Notes: generated from the sequence alone by a model not told the origin. A DNA stretch of 58,590 nucleotides from Helicobacter valdiviensis (GCF_003245365.1 NZ_NBIU01000010.1:1-58590); one strand, 5' to 3'. Counted from the stretch's first letter, positions 34,873-43,973 are shown. Numbers and translations are program-made.

Positions 34873-35118
34873 ATGTCTCGTTTTAAAAAAGCCTTTAGTC
34901 TATTAGAATTATTATTAGCTCTTGTATTGCTCGGTATTGTATTGGCTAACTTTTTGCAAAATTCCTATTTTAAGGAATACAAAAATACACAAGAGCTTGC
35001 AATTCCCCATTTTAAGCTTTTGGAAAATGTTTCTTTATGTAACAGTTTAGGGAAAGATTGTATTTATCTTTCTTCTTTTTCCACACCTCTACCCCCTCTT
35101 GTTTTAGAGTTACAATGA
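34873..35118 (+). CDS. Pseudopilin, short (type IV prepilin-like)
   Basis: 81 residues. Prepilin signal with basic leader MSRFKKA followed by F-S-L-L-E and a 20-residue hydrophobic helix. Cleavage would be after Ala7 instead of the usual Gly, with Phe +1 and the conserved Glu +5. The globular part is very small (about 50 residues) with two cysteines. Ribosome binding site AAGGAA precedes the ATG. The stop overlaps the next pseudopilin start as ATGA. It resembles CtsG-type pseudopilins in role, but I cannot name it securely. Confidence 0.75.
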   Translation: MSRFKKAFSLLELLLALVLLGIVLANFLQNSYFKEYKNTQELAIPHFKLLENVSLCNSLGKDCIYLSSFSTPLPPLVLELQ

Positions 35119-35903
35119 AAGCCTTTAGCCTCTTAGAAGCATTGATTGTTCTCTTTATTTTTGGGCTTTTTATAGGAATTTTTAGCACAAGCTTTTTAGA
35201 AATACAAAAATTTAAAAACTTAGAGGATGAAAACTATTTTTTAACCTTGCAAACCAAAACTTCTCTGCAAATTTTCAAAAACCATTTACGATTAGGTTTG
35301 GCAAATAGTATCCAATCTATGCAAAATTCTTTAGAATTTTTAATCCCACTTAATGATTTTGCCCTTGTTGATGGTTACTCCTATCCTTGTTTTAGTGGCT
35401 TTTTAGAATCTGTAAATTTAAAAAATCAAGCATTAGAAGCAAAAATCTTAGCATTCCCACAAACTGTAGGACACAATACTTGTAACAGTATTTTTAAAAG
35501 AGCAGATTATGCCCTTTTTACTTACGAAAACCAAAACTCTCAAAGTTTTTACAAACAAACCTTTAGAGCTAAAATTTTAGATTTAGATTCTAGGCATATT
35601 TCTTTAAATCTACCCATTTTTATAAAAGATGCTCTAAAAAATAATGAAAAAATTAAAATTTCGCCAAAAATCTATCTTCTTGGCAAAAACTCACAAACAA
35701 AAATCTTCCTAAAAGATAACCAACTGCTCTTAAAAACCCACCAAAACATAGAAATTCTAGCCCCAAATATTCTAAGTTTTAATATTAAAACTCACAAATT
35801 AGGTTTTATCATCACACTTTGTAGCACAAACAACTCTACAAAAGACAAAACATTATGCCTAAGCGATCTTTTGCTTTTTGAGGAATTTTCCTATGTCCTT
35901 TAA
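35115..35903 (+). CDS. Pseudopilin, large
   Basis: 262 residues from the ATG at 35115, chosen because it overlaps the preceding stop by ATGA and gives the prepilin signal MKA/FSLLEALIVLFIFGLFIG (cleavage after Ala3, Glu at +5). The frame continues 19 codons upstream, but that would bury the signal. After the hydrophobic helix comes a long globular domain with several cysteines. Probably a minor pseudopilin of the DNA-uptake machine. Confidence 0.75.
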   Translation: MKAFSLLEALIVLFIFGLFIGIFSTSFLEIQKFKNLEDENYFLTLQTKTSLQIFKNHLRLGLANSIQSMQNSLEFLIPLNDFALVDGYSYPCFSGFLESVNLKNQALEAKILAFPQTVGHNTCNSIFKRADYALFTYENQNSQSFYKQTFRAKILDLDSRHISLNLPIFIKDALKNNEKIKISPKIYLLGKNSQTKIFLKDNQLLLKTHQNIEILAPNILSFNIKTHKLGFIITLCSTNNSTKDKTLCLSDLLLFEEFSYVL

Positions 35904-36270
35904 AAAGGCTCTTGTGTTATTGCCTGTGCTTGTTCTTTTAATCATTGGAGGTGCTTTATTGCTTCTCTCTTTTAAAACAAAATCTCACAACAATCATTTA
36001 ATCTCTTTGCACCAACAACAAATTTGGTTAAACTTGCATACAAAAAGCTTCCTTGAACTTATAAAAGACAATCTAAAGCTTAAAAAAATCACTTTTAACA
36101 ATCACAAAGGAGAGTTTGAATACCAATTTAGCTCTTTTGGTTATAAAGCTATAATTTTTGAACTTCCAAATCCTTATGGTGTGGATTTATTTTTTATAGA
36201 AATTTTTGCTACTTTACACTATAATTCACAAGATTTTAGCAACAATTTGCACTTTTTTATTTCCTTGTAA
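35893..36270 (+). CDS. Minor pseudopilin-like membrane protein without Glu+5
   Basis: 125 residues from the ATG at 35893, which has GAGGA about eight bases upstream; a TTG at 35878 is possible but would place five extra residues before the signal. A leader MSFKKA is followed by LVLLPVLVLLIIGGALLLL. If it is processed after Ala6, position +5 is Pro, not Glu, as can occur in tip-type minor pseudopilins (GspK/PilX-like). The rest is a small domain ending in a beta-rich stretch. It overlaps the preceding gene by 11 bases. Confidence 0.65.
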   Translation: MSFKKALVLLPVLVLLIIGGALLLLSFKTKSHNNHLISLHQQQIWLNLHTKSFLELIKDNLKLKKITFNNHKGEFEYQFSSFGYKAIIFELPNPYGVDLFFIEIFATLHYNSQDFSNNLHFFISL

Positions 36271-36283
36271 AAACCATAAAAAA

Positions 36284-36298
36284 AGCTTAAATTAAGCT
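36284..36298. repeat. Small inverted repeat between pseudopilin and rplM genes
   Basis: AGCTTAA, one base, TTAAGCT. It lies just after the pseudopilin operon and before the rplM promoter, and could serve as a weak terminator. No strong T-run follows. Confidence 0.3.
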
Positions 36299-36317
36299 AT
36301 ATTTAATGATTATTGGT

Positions 36318-36323
36318 TATAAT
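36318..36323 (+). promoter_or_regulatory. -10 box for rplM-rpsI
   Basis: TATAAT preceded by GGT, about 54 bases before the rplM ATG, leaving a leader of roughly 45 bases that could hold autogenous control. T-rich DNA lies upstream. Confidence 0.5.
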
Positions 36324-36376
36324 TCTAGCTCCATTTTTTAGAAATTTAAGCAAATTTAATTAGGAAAGGTAAAATT

Positions 36377-36796
36377 ATGAATATTACCAAAATGGCAAAA
36401 GCCACTGAAATCAAACGCGACTGGGTTGTTCTTGATGCAGAAGGCAAGACTTTTGGTCGTCTTATCACAGAAATCGCAACTCTTCTAAGAGGTAAGCACA
36501 AGCCAAACTACACACCCAATGTAGATTGTGGAGATTTTGTAATTGTAATCAATGCTCCTAAAGCAAAATTTAGCGGTATGAAGCTTGAAGACAAAGAGTA
36601 TTTTACGCATTCAGGTTACTTTGGTAGCACAAAATCAAAAACTCTTAAAGAAATGTTAGAAAAGCATCCAGAAAAGCTTTATAAATTAGCAGTTCGCGGT
36701 ATGCTTCCTAAAACAAAACTTGGTAGAGCTATGATTAAAAAGCTAAAAGTTTATTGTGATGCAAACCATCCTCACACCGCACAAGTAACAAAGTAA
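36377..36796 (+). CDS. rplM: 50S ribosomal protein L13
   Basis: 139 residues. RDWVVLDAEGKTFGRLITEIA near the start, NVDCGDFVIVINA (about 47-59), KEYFTHSGYFGSTKSKTL (about 72-89) and AVRGMLPKTKLGRAM (about 101-115) are highly conserved L13 sequence. AGGAAAGG lies upstream of the ATG. An internal ATG at codon 6 is also possible. Forms an operon with rpsI as in most bacteria. Confidence 0.97.
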   Translation: MNITKMAKATEIKRDWVVLDAEGKTFGRLITEIATLLRGKHKPNYTPNVDCGDFVIVINAPKAKFSGMKLEDKEYFTHSGYFGSTKSKTLKEMLEKHPEKLYKLAVRGMLPKTKLGRAMIKKLKVYCDANHPHTAQVTK

Positions 36797-36805
36797 GGAA
36801 ACAAA

Positions 36806-37195
36806 ATGGCAAAAATTTATGCAACCGGAAAAAGAAAAACAGCTATCGCAAAAGTATGGCTAACTCCTGGAACTGGAAAGCTAAGCATTAATGACACAAA
36901 TTTAAACAGTTGGTTAGGCGGACATGAAGCTATTAAAATGAAAGTAATGCAACCCCTTCTACTTACCAAACAAGAAAAGAGTGTAGATATTGTAGCAGTT
37001 ACAATGGGTAGTGGCTATTCTGCACAAGCAGAAGCATTAAGACATGGTATTTCTAAAGCTCTTGTAGCTTACGATACAAACTTTAGAAGCATTTTAAAGC
37101 CAAAAGGCTTACTTACTAGAGATTCAAGAGTTGTTGAGCGTAAAAAATACGGAAAACGCAAAGCAAGAAGAAGCCCACAATTCTCAAAGAGATAA
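36806..37195 (+). CDS. rpsI: 30S ribosomal protein S9
   Basis: 129 residues with the universal S9 features: [15 protein letters not shown] near the start, [12 protein letters not shown] in the middle and the basic C-terminal tail [18 protein letters not shown] that reaches the decoding site. Nine bases after rplM. The large open frame of pglB runs back into its 3' end in another frame. Confidence 0.97.
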   Translation: MAKIYATGKRKTAIAKVWLTPGTGKLSINDTNLNSWLGGHEAIKMKVMQPLLLTKQEKSVDIVAVTMGSGYSAQAEALRHGISKALVAYDTNFRSILKPKGLLTRDSRVVERKKYGKRKARRSPQFSKR

Positions 37196-37238
37196 TTTCT
37201 CTTTCTCCTTTTTGGGAGATTTTGGACTTTTTAAGAAT

Positions 37239-39233
37239 TTGCAAAAATTACTTTCTTTTTCTGACAAATCCTTTTACCAACACTTTCTTCTTATTTGTCT
37301 TCTTATTTTTTTTCATATTTTTTTTCATATTTTAGATTATCAAGAATTTTTACAAGATTCTAGAAATTTTTTTGAAAATAGCCTGATTTTAACCTCTTAT
37401 GATTCATATTTTTACGCAAAAGGCACAAAAGAATTTTTAGAATCTTTTAATTTTAATATTCCTCTCCTTTCCTTATTTGCGGGAATTTTTGCAAAGTTTT
37501 TTGGACTATCTTTTACACTTAGTTTTTTAAGCATTATTGCTTCTTGTAGTTTTGGGATTATTATTTATATTTGGTGCTTTGTGATTTTAAAAATCCATTC
37601 TAATCTCTCTTTGCTATCTTCAAAAATCCTAGCATTCTTAGGATCCTTTTTAGCTCTTACTTCGCCCCATTTTTACCAACGCGTAGGTGCAGGATACTTT
37701 GATACAGATATGCTTATCCTTTCCTTACCTTTGCTCAGTCTTTTGTTTTTATATTTACATCTCTTAAGAGAAAATTTTAAATTTCTTGTGTTTTTTGCAC
37801 TTTTTGGACTACTAGCTACACTTTGGCATAATGGTATCCAAAACATTCTTTTTTTGTCTTTTTTGCTTTATTTGTGTGTTTCTTTTTTCTTATTTTTTAA
37901 AAAATCTTATTCTTTCTTTCAGATTTTACAAATTTCTTCCCTATTTTTAATTGTTTTAACTCCTTCTTATTTTGGCTTTCTTATGCTTTTTGTTTTACTT
38001 CTTCTTCAAAAAAGCAACCACAAAAACCTTATTCTCTTAAGCTTTTTAATTGCTCTTATCTTTAGTTTTTATTTTGGACTTTTTAATCCCATTTTTTCAC
38101 AAATTAAGGCTTATTTTTTTTCACAAACACAATATTCTAAGCACTATATTTATGCTTCTGTTGTTTTTAGTATTTTAGAAACAACTCCTACTAATCTTAT
38201 AAATCTTATTGTGCGTTCTAATGGTTTATTAGGCTTTATTTTGGGAATGTTTGGATTTTTACTCTTAGGAGCTTATTTTTTTAGTAAGAAATCTTTTTAT
38301 CCTTTTTTGCTTTTGCTCCCCTTTTGTCTTTTAGGTTTTGCCTCTTTAAAGCTTGGCGTGCGTTTTAGTATGTTTTTAGCCCCTATTTTATCTTTAGGAT
38401 TTGTTGTTTCCTGTGCCTTTTTAGAAAGATTTTTTAAAAGCACTACCCTCCCACTTAGTGCCATTTTCTTTGTTCTAATTGTGTCTAATCTCTCCTATAC
38501 TCTTCCAAAACCCATCTTAGACAATGCCACGCTTTCAAGCTTTAAAGCATTGGATAAAGACTTAAAAGAAGGGGATATTTTATTTTCTTGGTGGGATTAT
38601 GGCTATGCACTCTCCTATTTTACTAAAGGAACTTTGCTTTTAGATGGTGGAAGACACTCTGGAAATATCAACTATCCTCTCTCACTAATCTTGCTTAGCC
38701 CATCAAGCAATCTAGCCAAAAATCTCTCTTTAGCTCTAGCTAGCAAAATGGAAAATCTTCCAAAATCTCAATGGAACTTTCTTTATGAAAATTTATTACA
38801 AGACTACAAAGCAAATCCCAACTCTTTTAAAGAAATCCTAAACCAAAAGGAAGCTTTATTAATCCCCAAAAAAGATGTCTATTGGATTTTACCTACACAA
38901 ATGCTTGCTTTAACTAAAAATATTGATTCTTTTTCCTCGCTTAATATCATCAATGGCAAAAAACATAAAGATAAATTCTTTTTATTGCAAACAGATTCTA
39001 AAAATCTCCCCACTACCCACAAAACTTATTCTATTTATGAGAATTTTTATACCCTGCAAACACAAACAGGACTAAATCTAAATAAAATCCATTGGCAAAA
39101 TTTTACTCTTTTGTTAGACAATGATTATTTTTATAGTAATATCATCTCATGGATAATTTTCAAAGAAAATAAAACTATGGAACTTATAAAAGATGAACCC
39201 AATCTTTTAATCTACAAAGTCAAAAAGGAATAA
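37239..39233 (+). CDS. pglB: PglB/STT3-family oligosaccharyltransferase
   Basis: About 664 residues. The catalytic WWDYG motif is present (FSWWDYGYALSY), as are the first-loop SYDSYFYAKGTKEF with metal aspartate, GYFDTDML with the DxD-like pair, and SILETTPTN matching the TIxE loop. About 12-13 membrane helices precede a periplasmic C-terminal domain. It transfers glycan from a lipid carrier to Asn in D/E-X-N-X-S/T sites. There is no in-frame ATG near the start. I chose TTG at 37239, but TTG at 37212 is possible. The frame remains open back to a TTG at 37131, inside rpsI. AsnB-family gene follows after one base. Confidence 0.88.
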   Translation: MQKLLSFSDKSFYQHFLLICLLIFFHIFFHILDYQEFLQDSRNFFENSLILTSYDSYFYAKGTKEFLESFNFNIPLLSLFAGIFAKFFGLSFTLSFLSIIASCSFGIIIYIWCFVILKIHSNLSLLSSKILAFLGSFLALTSPHFYQRVGAGYFDTDMLILSLPLLSLLFLYLHLLRENFKFLVFFALFGLLATLWHNGIQNILFLSFLLYLCVSFFLFFKKSYSFFQILQISSLFLIVLTPSYFGFLMLFVLLLLQKSNHKNLILLSFLIALIFSFYFGLFNPIFSQIKAYFFSQTQYSKHYIYASVVFSILETTPTNLINLIVRSNGLLGFILGMFGFLLLGAYFFSKKSFYPFLLLLPFCLLGFASLKLGVRFSMFLAPILSLGFVVSCAFLERFFKSTTLPLSAIFFVLIVSNLSYTLPKPILDNATLSSFKALDKDLKEGDILFSWWDYGYALSYFTKGTLLLDGGRHSGNINYPLSLILLSPSSNLAKNLSLALASKMENLPKSQWNFLYENLLQDYKANPNSFKEILNQKEALLIPKKDVYWILPTQMLALTKNIDSFSSLNIINGKKHKDKFFLLQTDSKNLPTTHKTYSIYENFYTLQTQTGLNLNKIHWQNFTLLLDNDYFYSNIISWIIFKENKTMELIKDEPNLLIYKVKKE

Positions 39234-39234
39234 A

Positions 39235-41064
39235 ATGTGTGGCATTGCAGGCAGTATTAATTTAAACAAAATTTCTCTTGAAACAATCTATCCCCTTATG
39301 GCACACCGTGGGCCTAATGATAGCGGTTGCTTTTATGAGGAAAGCAAAGGGGGGTTAATCTCTTTTTTCCATGCAAGGCTTTCTATTCAAGATTTAAGCC
39401 CAAGCGGACACCAACCTATGCAAAAAGATCACGCTATCATTGTTTTTAATGGAGAAATCTATAATCACAAAGAGCTAAGAAAAGAACTGGCGGACAATTT
39501 TATAAGCAGTAGCGACACAGAAACCCTTTTAGCACTCTATTTAAAATACGGAATGAACTTTTTAGAAAAACTAGATGGAATGTTTGCTTTTGCTATTTAT
39601 GATAGACAAAAACAAAAAATCTTCTTTGCACGCGATAGAATGGGAAAAAAGCCTCTTTTTTTCTATCAAGATAAAGATTCTTTAGCCTTTGGTAGTGAGC
39701 TAAACACACTTTTATGCTTTAAACAACCACAAATAGATTATGAAAGTTTAAAATTCTTTCTACAAAGCGGATTTTTCTTCCATGATGGCACCCCTTATCT
39801 TAACTGCCATTCCTTGCCTAATGGAACTTATGGAGAATATGATTTATCTTCGCATCACTTTAGCATAAAGCCTTATTTCAATCTTTTAGATTATTATCTA
39901 AAACCAAAAATTACCGATGAAAAAGAGGCTCTTAAACTTTGTGAAGAAATTTTAATACGCAGTTTGCAAAACCGCATAGAATCTTCAGATTTAGAAGTAG
40001 GAGCATTCTTAAGTGGCGGGATTGATAGCTCTTTAATTGTTGCACTAGCTTCTAAAATTAAACCAAATTTACGCACCTTTACTATCTCATTTAGCGGAAG
40101 TTATGATGAATCCCATCTTGCAGAAATTACAGCCAAAACCTTTCACACAAACCACACCACACTAAAAATCACCCCCCACCTTAAAAACGACATACATAAA
40201 ATCTTACAAAACTATGGACGCCCTTTTGCAGATAGCTCTGCAATCCCAAGCTTTTATGTTGCCAAAGAAGCCAAAAAGCATTTAAGTGTTATTTTAAATG
40301 GAGATGGAGCTGATGAGCTTTTTGGTGGATATAGACGCTATGTGGGACATTTATTAGTTTCAAAAATCAAGCCTTTTGGCTTCTTATCCAATATCCTCCC
40401 TTCTCCCAAAGAAAAAAAGTCGCTCTATAATTATTTTTACCGCCTTTTGCAAATGGCAAAAACTTACCAAAATGATTTTTTATCCTACTATCTTCATGCC
40501 ACAACAGATATTTTTTGCGGATATTTTAATTTTGAAAATGCCTATAACAAAGAATTTCAAAAAGAATTAGAAGAGGTTTTTAACTCGCCTCTCTCTAAGC
40601 TCTCACAAATGCTTTATTTAGATTCTAAAAATTTATTGCTTAGTGATTTATTGCCTAAAATGGATATTGCTACCATGGCAAATTCTTTAGAAGGGCGTTC
40701 TCCCTTTTTATCTAAAGAAATGATAGAATTTGCACCACGCTTAAGTGATACACTTAAAATAAAAGGCAAAACCACAAAATATCTTTTAAGGCAACTTGCA
40801 CAAATCCACCTAGATAAAGAAATAATAAATGCTCCAAAAAGAGGTTTTGAAGTTCCTTTAAAAGATTGGGTAAATCACGATTTAAAAGACATTATTTTAG
40901 AACGCTTAAACAATAGTAAAATTGCATACGATTTTCTTAGCAAAGAGGAAATCCATAATCTTTGCTTTAATACACAAAAATATGGTGAAGAAAAAAGAGC
41001 AAAGATGTTATGGAGTCTCTACACGCTAGAAGAATGGTATGATTACTACCTAAAAGCTAAATAG
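39235..41064 (+). CDS. asnB: Glutamine-hydrolysing asparagine synthase family amidotransferase
   Basis: 609 residues. Catalytic Cys2 in MCGIAGS opens the class II glutaminase domain (with [17 protein letters not shown] and SDTETLL). The synthetase domain has the PP-loop [10 protein letters not shown] (about 259-268) and [14 protein letters not shown] (about 356-369). It makes asparagine from aspartate, or amidates a sugar uronic acid in polysaccharide pathways (WbpS-like). Starting one base after pglB, it is very likely co-transcribed with it, which supports considering a glycan role. The 3' end overlaps the converging DedA gene by eight bases. Confidence 0.92.
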   Translation: MCGIAGSINLNKISLETIYPLMAHRGPNDSGCFYEESKGGLISFFHARLSIQDLSPSGHQPMQKDHAIIVFNGEIYNHKELRKELADNFISSSDTETLLALYLKYGMNFLEKLDGMFAFAIYDRQKQKIFFARDRMGKKPLFFYQDKDSLAFGSELNTLLCFKQPQIDYESLKFFLQSGFFFHDGTPYLNCHSLPNGTYGEYDLSSHHFSIKPYFNLLDYYLKPKITDEKEALKLCEEILIRSLQNRIESSDLEVGAFLSGGIDSSLIVALASKIKPNLRTFTISFSGSYDESHLAEITAKTFHTNHTTLKITPHLKNDIHKILQNYGRPFADSSAIPSFYVAKEAKKHLSVILNGDGADELFGGYRRYVGHLLVSKIKPFGFLSNILPSPKEKKSLYNYFYRLLQMAKTYQNDFLSYYLHATTDIFCGYFNFENAYNKEFQKELEEVFNSPLSKLSQMLYLDSKNLLLSDLLPKMDIATMANSLEGRSPFLSKEMIEFAPRLSDTLKIKGKTTKYLLRQLAQIHLDKEIINAPKRGFEVPLKDWVNHDLKDIILERLNNSKIAYDFLSKEEIHNLCFNTQKYGEEKRAKMLWSLYTLEEWYDYYLKAK

Positions 41065-41656
41065 CTCTTCTTTTTTGCCACCAAACATAAAAAGCTACTA
41101 AAAGCGTAATGCAAACTAATAGCCCAAGCGTAATTAAATGCAAATACTCTTTGATTAACTCTTCATTTTGCCCCAGAAAATATCCAAGAAATGCCAAAAT
41201 AACTACCCAAATTCCAGCCCCCAAACTCGTATAAAAACAAAAAAGTGCCAAATTCATTTTTGCAATTCCAGCAGGCAAAGAAATATATTGTCTAATAACA
41301 GGTATTAAACGCCCACTAAATGTAGAAATATGTCCGTGCTTTTTAAAAAAGCTTTCCATTTTTTGCATCGTTTCTTCTTTAAAAAAGAAATATCTTCCAT
41401 AGCGAATTAAAAATGCCCTTCCTAAAAAAAGTGCTAAAAAATAATTTAGCAATGCCCCCACAAGAGAGCCAAGCACACCACTTACAATAGCCAAAAACAA
41501 GTTCATCTCGCCTTTATGTGCTAAATATCCAGCAGGTATCATCACCACTTCACTAGGAAAAGGGATAAAACTACTCTCTAAAAACATCATAAAAAAAATA
41601 CCAAAATAACCAAGATCGCCTACTAAATTCACAATAAAATCAATAATGCTACTCAA
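41057..41656 (-). CDS. DedA family membrane protein
   Basis: 199 residues, DedA/SNARE-associated superfamily: [25 protein letters not shown] motif (about 20-45), [18 protein letters not shown], then [19 protein letters not shown] (the conserved arginine region near 117-135), and about five membrane helices. The family acts as undecaprenyl-phosphate or phospholipid flippases. The start codon is TTG at 41654-41656, with AAGGA about eight bases before it. Divergent from the PomB-like gene. Confidence 0.88.
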   Translation of the reverse strand: MSSIIDFIVNLVGDLGYFGIFFMMFLESSFIPFPSEVVMIPAGYLAHKGEMNLFLAIVSGVLGSLVGALLNYFLALFLGRAFLIRYGRYFFFKEETMQKMESFFKKHGHISTFSGRLIPVIRQYISLPAGIAKMNLALFCFYTSLGAGIWVVILAFLGYFLGQNEELIKEYLHLITLGLLVCITLLVAFYVWWQKRRAI

Positions 41657-41710
41657 AAATTTTCCTTCAAAATTATTGAATTTTAAATTTTATTATAACC
41701 AATTAAAAGC

Positions 41711-41716
41711 TATAAT
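41711..41716 (+). promoter_or_regulatory. -10 box for the PomB-like gene
   Basis: TATAAT 31 bases before the ATG at 41748, preceded by T-rich DNA. Confidence 0.5.
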
Positions 41717-41747
41717 AAGAAATAAATTTTCTAAGAAAGGGATAAAA

Positions 41748-42521
41748 ATGGCAGAAAAAAAATGTCCGCCTTGTGATTGTCCAAATGGTGTTCCTCTTTG
41801 GCTTGGAACCTATGGAGATATGGTTACTTTAATTCTTACATTTTTTATCCTTTTGCTTTCAATGGCTAGCTTTGATAAAGAAAGAATAGCACAAGCTATC
41901 GGCTCTCTAGAAGGCTCTCTATCAGTTTTAGAAAAAGGCTCTATGACACAAATTAATCCCCCCTCCATTGTAAAAGCAACCCCCATTGAAACCGACATTG
42001 AAATGGATAATGTTGTAAATATTTTTGCAAGTTTAATTACTGATTATAATGAGGTTAATCGTCTTGCAAAGGGTCCTGCTGTAGAATTAGAAGAGTCTGA
42101 AAAAGGAGTAATTATCCGCATTCCTGATGCTTTATTGTTTGAAAATGGAAGTGCTGTGCTTACACAAAATAGTGGAATCTCTTTCTTAAAACGCTTAAGT
42201 GTTGAACTCAATAAACTTCCAAAAGAAGTTTTAATAAAAGCTATCGGACATACTGATGATACACCTATGAGACAAGGCGCACAATTTAAAGACAATTTAG
42301 AGCTTTCTATTGCAAGAGGGATTAATGTTGCTGATTTTTTAAAAGCAGAAGGGGTTGCAAAAGAGAGAATTAGTGGAGGAGGCGAGGGAGAATTTTCCCC
42401 TGTTGTAAGCAATCAAATCCCAAATTTAAAAGCCAAAAATCGTCGCGTAGAACTCTATCTTTATAGCATAGGGCAAGATGTTTCTGAAAAATTAGGAAAT
42501 ATTACAAATTTAAAACCATAA
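41748..42521 (+). CDS. PomB/MotB-like stator protein with OmpA domain
   Basis: 258 residues from the ATG at 41748, chosen for the AAGAAAGGG just upstream. The cysteine-rich N-terminus (KKCPPCDCPNG, 4-14) is followed by a single membrane helix with the ion-binding aspartate Asp24 in TYGDMVTLILTFF, then a plug-like segment and a C-terminal OmpA/MotB domain (about 125-245; IGHTDDTPM and LSIARGINVADFL). The start is closer to Vibrio PomB (sodium-type) than to the usual Campylobacterota MotB that I recall (KWAVPYADF). There is no motA/pomA beside it. It may be a second stator part or a peptidoglycan-binding protein of another machine. Confidence 0.75.
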   Translation: MAEKKCPPCDCPNGVPLWLGTYGDMVTLILTFFILLLSMASFDKERIAQAIGSLEGSLSVLEKGSMTQINPPSIVKATPIETDIEMDNVVNIFASLITDYNEVNRLAKGPAVELEESEKGVIIRIPDALLFENGSAVLTQNSGISFLKRLSVELNKLPKEVLIKAIGHTDDTPMRQGAQFKDNLELSIARGINVADFLKAEGVAKERISGGGEGEFSPVVSNQIPNLKAKNRRVELYLYSIGQDVSEKLGNITNLKP

Positions 42522-42530
42522 AGGAAATCT

Positions 42531-43166
42531 GTGGCACAACATTCTATTGATATGTTATTTGAAGGTGCGGTTAAATTCAAAGAAGAAGATTTTGAAAATT
42601 ACAAAACTCTTTTTGAAAACCTAAAAGAAGGGCAAAATCCACACACGCTTTTTGTGGGCTGTGCAGATTCTCGTGTCGTTCCAAACCTCATTACAAATAC
42701 GCTTCCAGGGGAACTTTTTGTAGTAAGAAATATCGCAAATATCGTCCCCCCCTATCGCAAAGCTGATGAATACCTAGCCACCACTTCTGCTATTGAATAT
42801 GCACTTTTAGAGTTGCAAGTTGAAAACATTATCATTTGCGGACATTCTCATTGTGGGGGTTGCTCTGCCCTTTATGAAGAAGAGCATTTTACCAAAATGC
42901 CAAATGTCAGCAATTGGCTTAAACTGCTAGACAAAGTAAAAGAACAAGTTCTAGCTCTAAAGCCCAAAACCAAAACTATGCGTTCCTACCTTACAGAACA
43001 ACTCAATATTGAACAACAAATTGCAAACTTATTTACCTATCCACAAGTTAAAGAAAAATACCTAGCACGCACACTCAATATTTATGGTTGGCACTATATT
43101 ATTGAAAGTGGAGAAGTGTATAGTTATGATTTTAAAAAACATGAATTTAATTTAATTAAAGGATAA
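42531..43166 (+). CDS. Beta-class carbonic anhydrase
   Basis: 211 residues. Zinc ligands Cys44 (in VGCADSR), His105 and Cys108 (in CGHSHCGG), with catalytic Asp46-Arg48. It interconverts CO2 and bicarbonate for carboxylases and pH control. The start is GTG with AAGGA eight bases upstream. In H. pylori the equivalent gene also precedes kdsA, ribH and nusB. A run of seven C bases lies within the coding sequence (near 42745), too short to suggest switching. Confidence 0.92.
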   Translation: MAQHSIDMLFEGAVKFKEEDFENYKTLFENLKEGQNPHTLFVGCADSRVVPNLITNTLPGELFVVRNIANIVPPYRKADEYLATTSAIEYALLELQVENIIICGHSHCGGCSALYEEEHFTKMPNVSNWLKLLDKVKEQVLALKPKTKTMRSYLTEQLNIEQQIANLFTYPQVKEKYLARTLNIYGWHYIIESGEVYSYDFKKHEFNLIKG

Positions 43167-43169
43167 ATA

Positions 43170-43970
43170 ATGATTATAATAGCAGGACCTTGCGTTATTG
43201 AAAATGATGAAATTTTAGAAGAAATTGCAGAAGCATTAAAACCTATTAGCCAAAATAAAGAAGTGGATTTTTATTTTAAAGCAAGTTTTGATAAAGCAAA
43301 CCGCACAAGTTTAGAATCTTATCGCGGACCAGGTTTAGAAAAAGGCTTAGAGAGCCTAGCAAAAATCAAGCAAAAATTTGGCTACAAACTCCTAACTGAC
43401 ATCCATGAAACCACACAGGTTCAGGAAGTAGCCAAGGTTGTAGATGTTTTGCAAATTCCTGCTTTTCTTTGTCGCCAAACCGATTTGATTGTAGAAGCTG
43501 CAAAAAGCTCTTGCAAGCTCAATATCAAAAAAGGACAATTTATGAATCCTCTTGATATGCAATATTCTGTTTTAAAAGCCATAAAAACAAGAGGTGGAGA
43601 GGAAGCTACTTTTAAACAATCTTTAGAATATGGAATTTACCTAAGTGAGCGTGGAAGCACCTTTGGCTATGGAAATTTAGTGGTAGATATGCGTTCTCTT
43701 GCAATTATGAGGGAATTTGCACCTGTTATTTTTGATGCCACACATGCGGTGCAAATGCCAGGAGGTGCAAAAGGCAAAAGTGGAGGAGATGCGAGATTTG
43801 CCCCTCTTTTAGCTAGGGCTGCAAGTGCGGTAGGGATTGATGGACTTTTTAGCGAAGTGCATACAAATCCTAAAAACGCTCTAAGCGATGGACCTAATAT
43901 GCTAACTCCTAGCGAGCTAAAAACCTTACTTTCACAGATTTTAGAAATCAATCACATCATTAAAGGATAA
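43170..43970 (+). CDS. kdsA: 3-deoxy-8-phosphooctulonate synthase (KDO-8-P synthase)
   Basis: 266 residues. [12 protein letters not shown] (about 37-48), [10 protein letters not shown] (about 75-84), [13 protein letters not shown] (about 96-108), [10 protein letters not shown] and [11 protein letters not shown] (about 191-201) are classic KdsA sequence. It condenses PEP with arabinose 5-phosphate to make KDO-8-P for lipopolysaccharide inner core. Three bases after the carbonic anhydrase gene. Confidence 0.96.
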   Translation: MIIIAGPCVIENDEILEEIAEALKPISQNKEVDFYFKASFDKANRTSLESYRGPGLEKGLESLAKIKQKFGYKLLTDIHETTQVQEVAKVVDVLQIPAFLCRQTDLIVEAAKSSCKLNIKKGQFMNPLDMQYSVLKAIKTRGGEEATFKQSLEYGIYLSERGSTFGYGNLVVDMRSLAIMREFAPVIFDATHAVQMPGGAKGKSGGDARFAPLLARAASAVGIDGLFSEVHTNPKNALSDGPNMLTPSELKTLLSQILEINHIIKG

Positions 43971-43973
43971 AAG

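Noticed and set aside
42744-42751. C7 tract in the carbonic anhydrase gene as a phase-variable switch
   Set aside because: Seven bases is below the length usually prone to switching in Campylobacterota, and it encodes conserved Pro-Pro; similar C6 tracts occur in the large dynamin and asnB genes.
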